Source: Eudoraea sp. (lineage in GTDB: Bacteria; Bacteroidota; Bacteroidia; Flavobacteriales; Flavobacteriaceae). From it: 5,595 nt of DNA. Positions 1 through 4,866 of this stretch are shown here, piece by piece. Under the pieces are notes generated by a model. That model did not search any database, was not told the DNA's origin, and saw only the letters and a list, made by a program, of their open reading frames with translations. Location: positions 1 to 5,595 of the forward strand of contig JABDRK010000029.1 of the NCBI GenBank assembly GCA_013041785.1, given 5' to 3'. Each line of letters opens with the position of its first letter. Positions within the stretch are counted from its first letter, which is position 1. A program made the position numbers and the translations under genes.

Positions 1-96
1 GCTTTTATAATGGACTGGCAAGAGGCTGGGAGTTATTCGCGAATTTTTATTGTTAAAATAAGGAGCTCATGAAGGCTTCGCATTGGTGTTATAAAT

Positions 97-115
97 AAAT
101 TGCAATAAGCAATTT
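97..115. repeat. Perfect 7-bp stem-loop, possible terminator
   Basis: AAATTGC at 97-103 pairs with GCAATTT at 109-115 around a 5-base loop (AATAA). TTATAA at 89-94 and TTATAA at 120-125 could extend the structure. On the plus strand the stem is followed by GATTTT, so it could act as a weak intrinsic terminator for a gene lying off the left edge. No such gene can be confirmed. A regulatory RNA hairpin or chance in AT-rich DNA are alternatives. Confidence 0.35.
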
Positions 116-185
116 GATTTTATAAAGCAATCGAGCGTTTGGCAGTGGCTATTTTAAATAACGGCAAATTATAGATACATAATGT

Positions 186-223
186 TTTAAAAATTCTGCG
201 AAGCAAACCGCTTAATTTTTAAA
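186..223. repeat. Long stem-loop with GC inner stem
   Basis: TTTAAAAATT at 186-195 pairs perfectly with AATTTTTAAA at 214-223. After a 2x2 internal loop, GCG (198-200) pairs with CGC (209-211), leaving an 8-base apical loop. That gives 13 paired positions in 38 bases. The AT outer arm alone is easy to form by chance in this composition, but the GC inner stem in register strengthens it. Confidence 0.4.
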
Positions 224-266
224 TGACCCCGTTGGTAATTTTGTTTTATGATGATCTACTAAGGGA

Positions 267-392
267 TATTTGATATAATAGAATTATAGCTTACGAATGC
301 GGTAAAGAAATAAGCTAGCGTATAAAACTGCTGTGACATAATTGTTGACGATATGAGCCTAAAGGCAGTCATATCTACAATTATATCAAATA
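267..392. repeat. 13-bp perfect inverted repeat, 100-base spacer
   Basis: TATTTGATATAAT at 267-279 is the exact reverse complement of ATTATATCAAATA at 380-392. The right arm overlaps the right middle arm of the nested hairpin (377-384), so the two pairings exclude each other. This could mean alternative folds, or terminal inverted repeats of a very small element. AT-rich composition lowers the significance. Confidence 0.4.
287..317. repeat. 7-bp inverted repeat
   Basis: TAGCTTA at 287-293 is the reverse complement of TAAGCTA at 311-317, with a 17-base loop. It sits immediately left of the nested hairpin that begins at 323, so it may be a further arm of the same structured element. It is short enough to be chance by itself. 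Confidence 0.3.
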
Positions 393-414
393 CAATGGTA
401 TTGGCGCAGTTTTA
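323..414. repeat. Nested multi-segment hairpin element
   Basis: Three inverted-repeat pairs are nested about one centre. The outer arms are TAAAACTGC (323-331) and GCAGTTTTA (406-414). The middle arms are ATAATTGT (338-345) and ACAATTAT (377-384). The inner arms are GATATGA (350-356) and TCATATC (369-375), and GCC/GGC (357-359 / 364-366) close on a TAAA loop with a 2-base bulge. About 27 base pairs can form in 92 bases, separated by asymmetric internal loops. No open reading frame explains it. Plausible identities are a small structured RNA, a MITE-like relic or a protein-binding cruciform. It lacks the core-site pattern expected of an integron attC. The class is unknown to me. Confidence 0.5.
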
Positions 415-473
415 CCTATATAACATTTGTACTATAATTTATATTATGTAAAATAGAATATATTAAAGGCCAT

Positions 474-491
474 GTGCTTTGATCAAAGTAC
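474..491 (-). terminator. Candidate 3' hairpin of the lipoprotein gene
   Basis: CTTTGATCAAAG at 477-488 is a perfect 12-base palindrome. With one G-U wobble it extends to an 18-base symmetric element at 474-491. It lies 13 bases beyond the stop codon of the minus-strand lipoprotein gene, where a terminator would be expected. No clean run of U follows on the minus strand, so a classical intrinsic terminator is not established. A regulator-binding palindrome is the alternative. Confidence 0.35.
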
Positions 492-504
492 TACCCTAGA
501 CGAT

Positions 505-1074
505 TTATTCCGTTTGCGGATTTTCCAGGGTGCCTTCGTAACGGATCGTATTCCGCTGATTACTGTAGAAAACAAGAATAGCGCGTTGTCCGGGAAATAT
601 TTTCAGGCTCACATCAAAGCGTTCCGACCGGTCTGAAGTATCGAATGTCAGACGGTACGATTGGTCCTTTCGGTCCCGGGAACTTCTGAAGTTTTCCATT
701 GCTCCCGTAAAATTTATTCCCTTTCCGCCTGGGTAATCACTAACGACCTGCCTTTCCCCAAAATACGGCAAATCTATAAATACAGAGTCCCCGCGCATTT
801 CAAAAGAATTTGGGGTGTTGATGAGGTTAATACGTGCTATGTTGTTACCAGGTGGTAACAACCCCGCATTGGCCACACTTGCCATACCTCTTGTGGTTAA
901 GGGCATTGCCCAATCCAACTTGATTCGAAGATTTCTGGAATCAACCTGTTGTTCTAAAGCCTGCACTGCCTCCGGGCTGGCTATTGTTCTAGTTGCCTGG
1001 CAGCCTCCCAGAATGTATATGATACCCCCTATCCAAAGGGCATACAGCGCAATAAATTTCAGGTGCTTTCTCAT
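505..1074 (-). CDS. DUF4251-like lipoprotein
   Basis: Predicted 189-residue outer-envelope lipoprotein. Residues 3-24 form a signal peptide with basic residues and a hydrophobic core, ending in a lipobox LGGC with the acylated cysteine at 25. The mature part carries the hallmarks I associate with the DUF4251 family of Bacteroidota: a start near SRNLRIKLDWAMPL (46-59), the NLINTPN segment (83-89), RGDSVFIDLPYFGERQV (94-110), a GINFTG strand (119-124) and a C-terminal SNQRNTIRYEG strand (171-181). The family is mostly beta-strand and its biochemical role is unknown. The frame stays open upstream to 1278, but the start at 1074 is chosen because it puts the signal peptide at the N-terminus and leaves room for the divergent gene at 1246. 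A promoter-like box lies 15 bases upstream. The gene is divergent from the small membrane protein gene and appears monocistronic. The lipoprotein call is firm; the family assignment is from memory of its motifs. Confidence 0.88.
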   Translation of the reverse strand: MRKHLKFIALYALWIGGIIYILGGCQATRTIASPEAVQALEQQVDSRNLRIKLDWAMPLTTRGMASVANAGLLPPGNNIARINLINTPNSFEMRGDSVFIDLPYFGERQVVSDYPGGKGINFTGAMENFRSSRDRKDQSYRLTFDTSDRSERFDVSLKIFPGQRAILVFYSNQRNTIRYEGTLENPQTE

Positions 1075-1084
1075 CTGTTGTATC

Positions 1085-1098
1085 CTAACTAAAGTTAG
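1085..1098. promoter_or_regulatory. Operator-like palindrome over the lipoprotein -7 box
   Basis: CTAACT (1085-1090) and AGTTAG (1093-1098) form an interrupted palindrome with a 2-base centre. It covers the TAACTTTA box read on the minus strand, 11-24 bases before the lipoprotein start. A repressor bound here would block that promoter. In RNA the spacer is too small for a hairpin with the full arms, so a DNA-level role is more likely. It could also be accidental. Confidence 0.3.
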
Positions 1099-1116
1099 CT
1101 TAAAATCATACTTCAA
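1090..1116 (-). promoter_or_regulatory. Candidate Bacteroidota-type promoter of the lipoprotein gene
   Basis: On the minus strand TTG (plus 1114-1116) is followed after 16 bases by TAACTTTA (plus 1090-1097). The latter matches the TAnnTTTG -7 consensus of Bacteroidota in seven of eight positions. The box ends 15 bases before the ATG, so the leader would be very short. The spacer is one base below the usual 17-23 range. The same TAACTTTA box stands 16 bases before the 45-residue gene, which supports its being functional. Confidence 0.4.
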
Positions 1117-1198
1117 AATTCCCAATGTTTCCCCAAATAATCTTAAAATATTCCGAAATTTACTTGCAGTATTCCATCCTTCCTGACAAATATCATTT

Positions 1199-1226
1199 TT
1201 GTTAGCTCCTTCCCTATCGAACTTTG
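1199..1226 (+). promoter_or_regulatory. Candidate promoter of the 63-residue membrane protein gene
   Basis: TTG at 1199-1201, at the end of a T run, is separated by 17 bases from GAACTTTG at 1219-1226. The latter differs from TAnnTTTG only in its first base. The box ends 19 bases before the ATG at 1246. The leader is A-rich and has no Shine-Dalgarno sequence, as is usual in this phylum. Confidence 0.4.
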
Positions 1227-1245
1227 CCGTTAAAACAACCGCAAT

Positions 1246-1437
1246 ATGTCTACGAATACTGCTACCCGTACTACGCATGTTTCCAATGCCGTTTACGGCC
1301 TGGGTTTAATAGGAGCTGCTGTGTATTATATACAAATGGCTACCAGCTTCTGGGCCGGAGTTGTAGGGCTGCTTAAGGCCATAGTATGGCCGGCATTCCT
1401 GGTATATGAAGTCTTGAAACACCTGGCAATTCACTAA
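1246..1437 (+). CDS. Conserved small membrane protein, 63 residues
   Basis: Residues 1-12 are polar and Thr-rich. Two hydrophobic stretches follow: about 15-30 (a glycine-rich GLGLIGAAVYYIQ segment) and about 34-54 (aromatic FWAGVVGLLKAIVWPAFLVY), then a short tail with two histidines. A two-helix hairpin in the inner membrane is the likely topology, with Lys44 lying within the second stretch. The pattern YGLGLIGAAVYYIQ, then FW-GV-G-LKA-VWPAF-VYE, resembles a short hypothetical protein I believe is widespread in bacteria. I know of no assigned function. The start is the first ATG after a plausible promoter, and the protein is dense in membrane-type residues from start to stop. It is divergent from the lipoprotein gene with 171 bases between starts. 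Nothing shows a functional link to that gene. Confidence 0.8.
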   Translation: MSTNTATRTTHVSNAVYGLGLIGAAVYYIQMATSFWAGVVGLLKAIVWPAFLVYEVLKHLAIH

Positions 1438-1595
1438 AAAAATCGCTTGGCTATTCAATTTCTTTGGGTTGTATTTGTAAATCGAACTTAGATCGGGGCC
1501 TGTCTCTTTGATGATATATAAATTTTATAATATATTGATATACAATTAGTTATAAAGTTTATATTAATTATTAACTTTAGGATAAACAATTTGAT
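1438..1595. other. AT-rich spacer before the 45-residue gene
   Basis: No gene and no clear terminator hairpin follows the stop at 1437. From about 1510 to 1590 the DNA is almost entirely A and T, with short TATA-type repeats. This suits an upstream promoter region for the next gene but prevents a firm -33 assignment. Confidence 0.45.
1572..1579 (+). promoter_or_regulatory. Candidate -7 box of the 45-residue gene
   Basis: TAACTTTA matches TAnnTTTG except in the last base and ends 16 bases before the ATG at 1596. It is identical to the box before the lipoprotein gene at nearly the same distance. In both leaders an A/T-rich GGATA-A-A stretch follows. No TTG lies 17-23 bases upstream; the best is TTA at 1546-1548 with a 23-base spacer. 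The -33 half is therefore unsupported. Confidence 0.35.
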
Positions 1596-1733
1596 ATGAA
1601 AAATCTGATTCGAGCCATTGTGGCTGCTATTGGAGCCAAGAAAATTGGTGGAGGCCGATGTGGCTGCTTTGGTACGATCATCGTCTTCATCATCCTATAC
1701 TGGTTACTGGGCTATGTATTTGAATTATTCTGA
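1596..1733 (+). CDS. Small Gly/Cys-motif single-span membrane protein, 45 residues
   Basis: Forty-five codons from ATG to TGA. Residues 1-16 form a short amphipathic helix-like segment with three basic residues (Lys2, Arg6, Lys15-16 region). Residues 18-26 are a compact GGGRCGCFG motif holding the only two cysteines, spaced C-x-C (22 and 24). Residues 27-42 are a strongly hydrophobic stretch (TIIVFIILYWLLGYVF), and the tail is ELF. This layout reads as one membrane span with positive charges on the cytoplasmic side. A candidate -7 box lies 16 bases upstream. The MFS gene begins 66 bases after the stop on the same strand, so co-transcription is possible. The motif looks vaguely familiar from flavobacterial hypothetical proteins, but I know no function. 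The C-x-C could bind metal, form a disulfide or be acylated; all three are guesses. A chance frame is the main alternative, and the ordered charge and hydrophobicity argue against it. Confidence 0.7.
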   Translation: MKNLIRAIVAAIGAKKIGGGRCGCFGTIIVFIILYWLLGYVFELF

Positions 1734-1799
1734 TGCCGGACTAAGAAATCCTTTAATTGTTACACACTTCAAATCGTTTGAATCTGCTACTTTTACCGA

Positions 1800-3011
1800 A
1801 TGCCAGATTCGAGCCGAAATCAAGTAGAGTTTGTTGCCCTCATGGCGGCTTTGATGTCCATAGTTGCCCTGGCATTGGATGCCCTGCTCCCGGCACTTGA
1901 TCCCATAGGAACTGCTCTGGCGGTTTCGAGTCCTTCCGAAAATCAATTGCTGATCACCCTCTTTTTTCTGGGTTTAGGGGTTGGCCCCCTGTTATTTGGC
2001 CCGGTCTCGGATGCTATTGGCAGGAAACCCGTGGTCTATGTGGGATTTATGCTTTTTATACTTTCAAGTATGGTCTGTGTCTTTTCACAAAGCCTGGAAA
2101 TAATGGTAATTGGCCGTATCCTTCAGGGGATTTCCCTCTCGGCTCCGCGCACCATAAGCGTTGCCATGATACGAGATACCTACAGCGGGGATTATATGGC
2201 CCGTATAATGTCGTTTGTTACTGTAGTCTTTATCCTGGTTCCCATAGTTGCTCCCGCCCTGGGGAAATTTATACTTGATCGTTTGGGATGGGAGGCCATC
2301 TTTCATGTACAGGTGGGGTTTAGCATATTGGTATGCTGGTGGTTTTGGAAGCGGCAGCCCGAAACCCTTCTGCCTGATCGCAGGACCAGTTTTCGTGGGC
2401 GACTTTTTTTGGATGGTTTTAAAGAACTAATAAATTACCGGCAAACCGTATCGTTTACCATTATTTGGGGTTTTGTTACCGGCTCTTTTCTGGTATACCT
2501 GAGTACTTCGCAACAAATCTTTGAACAACAATACGGGTTGCAGGACGCATTCCCTTATATCTTTGCTGCCCTGGCTGTCACTATTGGGGCAGCAACCTTA
2601 CTAAATGGAACCCTTGTGGTACGATTAGGTATGTTGCGACTGGTTACGGCGTCCATTATTCTATATGTACTCACTGCCCTTGTCTACATACTTCTTTTTT
2701 ACAACTCCGTTAATCCTCCTGTTGGGGTTTTGATGGTATTTTTTGGGGTGCAGTTCTTTGCTGTTGGGTTCATTTTTGGGAACCTCAGGGCACTGGCCAT
2801 GGAACCGCTCGGCCATATTGCAGGAATTGGGGCGGCCATTACGGGTTTTGTGGCCACCGTTATGGCGGTACCTATAAGTGCCTATATAGGTTTATTTGTT
2901 ATCGACTCTGTACTTCCCATGTTTATCGGATTCCTGGTATGCGGACTGATCTCCTGCCTTATCCTGGCCCATTTTTACTATACAAAAAGCGGTATCCGCG
3001 AAGGCTATTAG
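1800..3011 (+). CDS. Bcr/CflA-type MFS efflux transporter
   Basis: A 403-residue inner-membrane protein with about 12 hydrophobic segments, the normal length for the Bcr/CflA (DHA1) drug:H+ antiporter group. The N-terminus FVALMAALMSIVALALDALLPAL (11-33) is typical of that group, with an acidic residue (Asp27) inside the first membrane span. MFS motif A is clear as GPVSDAIGRKPV (67-78) in the loop after span 2. RILQG (106-110) matches the motif B region with its conserved Arg, and a P-VAPALG-FI stretch (148-158) followed by GWEAIF (163-168) matches the motif C region. The likely role is proton-driven export of drugs or other small molecules; the substrate cannot be read from sequence. The ATG at 1800 is the first start after an in-frame stop at 1779-1781. 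No ribosome-binding sequence is seen. It may be transcribed with the 45-residue gene upstream. It ends 10 bases before the convergent peptidase gene. Confidence 0.9.
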   Translation: MPDSSRNQVEFVALMAALMSIVALALDALLPALDPIGTALAVSSPSENQLLITLFFLGLGVGPLLFGPVSDAIGRKPVVYVGFMLFILSSMVCVFSQSLEIMVIGRILQGISLSAPRTISVAMIRDTYSGDYMARIMSFVTVVFILVPIVAPALGKFILDRLGWEAIFHVQVGFSILVCWWFWKRQPETLLPDRRTSFRGRLFLDGFKELINYRQTVSFTIIWGFVTGSFLVYLSTSQQIFEQQYGLQDAFPYIFAALAVTIGAATLLNGTLVVRLGMLRLVTASIILYVLTALVYILLFYNSVNPPVGVLMVFFGVQFFAVGFIFGNLRALAMEPLGHIAGIGAAITGFVATVMAVPISAYIGLFVIDSVLPMFIGFLVCGLISCLILAHFYYTKSGIREGY

Positions 3012-3016
3012 GTCTT

Positions 3017-3034
3017 ACTGATCAGTTTTCTGAT
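3017..3034. terminator. Small palindromes at the convergent gene ends
   Basis: ACTGATCAGT (3017-3026) is a perfect 10-base palindrome just after the transporter stop. It overlaps a second hairpin, ATCAG / CTGAT (3021-3025 / 3030-3034) with a TTTT loop, which runs into the last codons of the peptidase gene. The two exclude each other. They could halt transcription from either side, but the stems are only 5 bp and neither has a good U tract. Confidence 0.25.
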
Positions 3035-4692
3035 GCTATTTCTTTGAGCATGCGCAAGGCATTGGCGCCGGTATTTCCGTCCGGATCCAGGGATAAGGCT
3101 TTTTTGTAGTATTCTTTGGCCTTGTCAACAGCACCGGATTTCCAATAGGCCTCAGCCAGACTATCCCATGCATTTGCCGAATCCGGGAAAAGTTCCGCGG
3201 TCATAGTAAAAACAAAGATCGCATCTTCATACCGTTTCCCGCTTAATAAGTCGTATCCTGCCTTATTGAACTCACCTTCAAAATCAAAAAAACGGTAGGA
3301 TGGATCCTGTATCATACGGGTCACTTCAGACTGCAATTCCTCTATTTTGCCTGCAGTAAAAAGGTCTCTGTAATAGTTCATAGGGTCCAGCACAAAATTT
3401 TCATTGGAAAAATCCATAGCGGTTTGCAATACGGGGTCTTCATTGTTCCTGTATTGTTCAAAACTCATATCCACAGCAATATGTGGAGCGGTCCAGTCGG
3501 CATTTTCCCATTGAGGTTTGTCCTGCCACCAGGCAAAAGACAAATAGGCATTCATTTTGGAGTTGGGAAGCTGAACCGGACGGTTATCCCCGTAAAAATT
3601 GATATTTTCAGCTGTGGGTTCTCCAACGAATACAGCGTTGGTATAATTGCTTAATTCATTTACCAGATTCTGACAGGCAGAAAATGTCCTCCTGCCGATA
3701 ATGACTACGAACTTGCCGGGTTTATTAATCTTATCGGCCTTAATTATTCCTGTAACTACTGCTTTGTTCTTGTAGTTATTACCTCCTCCATTTAAACGAA
3801 GGTCCAGGATGAGCTTTTCAACATCGTTGTTTGCTATAAAATCAAAAACTTTGGCATAAAATGCAGGAATGTCCTCCCCTTCCTGATCCTGAATCTGACT
3901 CTGGCGGACATAAACGGTCTTGGATTCCGGCAGAAACTCATAATAATATATTTTGTCCAGATTTTTCAAATATAAGGGGGTTATACTAAGGTCACGGGAT
4001 TCGAGCCAGGTGTCACTCGGGACTACCATCCCATATTGCCTGGGGAAACGTTTAGCGGGCACGGCTTTGATTTCAGCATCAAATACCTTCCCCTCTTTTT
4101 CCAGGGTTATGGTAATGAACTGTTTGAGTTGAGGCATAACCCCCTGGGCGTGCAGGAATTCGGGAAAAGTGAGGTAATGTATGCCATAAGCTTTTACGAA
4201 TTGCTCGTTTTCTGCGGGTACCACAGGTCGCATGAGTTCCAGTACCTTATCTGTCGGCTTTCCTTCTATCTTAAGTAGTCGGGCACCCAGGATTGCCTCA
4301 TAGTCCTTATGTACCCCCTGCAGGTAGATACCGTCATTGTATTCGTAGAGAACCAAAGGCATTTGATGGTATGGGATAATGCCTTCCCAGTATCCCATAA
4401 CAGTATGTCCATATTCGATGGAGGCAACAATTCGCGAAAGGCCCACCATGATTTCATGTTCTTCCAGGTTGGGAATGGCATCGTGCAGTGCCGCTACGGA
4501 AGCGTCAAAATCTTTTGCTGAAATCTTTTTAAATAGAAAAGGATAATCCTGGTGAATTGTGGTCTGCAGAAAACGAAGGTCTTCCTGCCACTGCTGGGCT
4601 GTAAATTTTTGTTGGGCTTGCAGATAACTGCCTAAGAAGACAAATAAGATCATTGCCATGCCCTTTGTCCTCTTTCCAAGAAGAGTTTTCAT
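3022..4692 (-). CDS. Secreted S41-family peptidase with C-terminal TPRs
   Basis: A 556-residue exported protein. Residues 1-26 are a signal peptide ending LQAQ|QK, with no lipobox cysteine. An N-terminal helical region (31-100) ends in EYGHT (93-97), matching the D-GHT motif that supplies a histidine in many S41/IRBP-like proteins. A PDZ-like stretch lies at about 119-160 (GARLLKIEGKP at 136-146). The S41 core has LILDLRLNGGGN (294-305), the conserved glycine-rich strand-turn, then GRRTFSACQNLV (333-344) with probable nucleophile Ser338, and VFVGEPTAEN (354-363). The lysine that forms the Ser-Lys dyad in CtpA/Prc is absent near GEPT, so catalysis, if any, should follow the Ser-His pattern with His96. 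Residues about 474-540 form two TPR-like helix pairs ending in YYKKALSLDPDG. It probably cleaves peptides in the periplasm or outside the cell; the substrate is unknown. The start at 4692 gives an intact signal peptide; Met12 would remove the basic N-region. It is divergent from the TerC-type gene, 174 bases away. Confidence 0.88.
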   Translation of the reverse strand: MKTLLGKRTKGMAMILFVFLGSYLQAQQKFTAQQWQEDLRFLQTTIHQDYPFLFKKISAKDFDASVAALHDAIPNLEEHEIMVGLSRIVASIEYGHTVMGYWEGIIPYHQMPLVLYEYNDGIYLQGVHKDYEAILGARLLKIEGKPTDKVLELMRPVVPAENEQFVKAYGIHYLTFPEFLHAQGVMPQLKQFITITLEKEGKVFDAEIKAVPAKRFPRQYGMVVPSDTWLESRDLSITPLYLKNLDKIYYYEFLPESKTVYVRQSQIQDQEGEDIPAFYAKVFDFIANNDVEKLILDLRLNGGGNNYKNKAVVTGIIKADKINKPGKFVVIIGRRTFSACQNLVNELSNYTNAVFVGEPTAENINFYGDNRPVQLPNSKMNAYLSFAWWQDKPQWENADWTAPHIAVDMSFEQYRNNEDPVLQTAMDFSNENFVLDPMNYYRDLFTAGKIEELQSEVTRMIQDPSYRFFDFEGEFNKAGYDLLSGKRYEDAIFVFTMTAELFPDSANAWDSLAEAYWKSGAVDKAKEYYKKALSLDPDGNTGANALRMLKEIASEN

Positions 4693-4840
4693 AGTGTTCA
4701 GGTTAATTGATTGATAAACAATCGTTGTATTAATGGACGCTACCTCATGCAGTTTGTTACATATAAAGTAAAGAATTATCGTTTAGTGGGCTGAACTTCA
4801 TCTTATCACCGCATTTTAATAACATTTTAGAAACGATCCG

Positions 4841-4848
4841 TATCTTAG
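4841..4848 (+). promoter_or_regulatory. Weak -7 candidate before the TerC-type gene
   Basis: TATCTTAG differs from TAnnTTTG in one position and ends 18 bases before the ATG at 4867. No TTG lies at the right distance upstream. The 174-base divergent gap (4693-4866) shows no recognisable Mn2+ (yybP-ykoY) riboswitch, and no clear promoter for the peptidase gene either. Confidence 0.22.
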
Positions 4849-4866
4849 TAATCTAAATTACCCTCC

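Larger units (their letters stand above)
1..504. other. AT-rich noncoding region with several inverted repeats
   Basis: No reading frame longer than a few dozen codons with plausible protein character is visible on either strand. The stretch is clearly richer in A and T than the genes to its right. It holds at least five inverted repeats, listed separately: 97-115, 186-223, 287-317, 323-414 and the long pair 267-279 / 380-392. An 8-base arm pair, GCTTCGCA at 75-82 and TGCGAAGC at 197-204, encloses the first. It also has short G/C-rich islands (GCGTTTGGCAGTGGCT near 134-149, and the segment around 197-211) inside AT-rich DNA. Such patchiness would fit the remains of a repetitive or mobile element, or a structured RNA. 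Which of these it is cannot be decided from one copy. Confidence 0.6.

Noticed and set aside
1..72. 3' end of a gene entering from the left (24 codons in frame 1, or 18 codons in frame 3 ending at 56)
   Set aside because: Both frames are too short to show coding character and neither peptide is recognisable; the nearby hairpin at 97-115 is only suggestive.
323..414. Integron attC recombination site
   Set aside because: The size and folding would fit, but no GTTRRRY core site and matching partner are found at the arm ends, and no integrase or cassette gene is present.
815..1186. Plus-strand open frame of 123 codons
   Set aside because: It lies antisense to the lipoprotein gene and its leader; its protein has no coherent domain or signal and mirrors codons of the minus-strand gene.
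1075..1278. N-terminal extension of the lipoprotein by 68 residues
   Set aside because: It would bury the signal peptide and lipobox inside the protein, lacks conserved character and would overlap the divergent small-protein gene.
1618..1827. Plus-strand open frame of 69 codons
   Set aside because: It overlaps the 45-residue gene in another frame, has a serine run from low-complexity DNA, and extends into the transporter gene.
4693..4866. yybP-ykoY-type Mn2+ riboswitch before the TerC-type gene
   Set aside because: The gap is AT-rich and lacks the GC-rich paired arms expected of that aptamer; only a 5-bp stem (4709-4713 / 4719-4723) on the peptidase side is seen.
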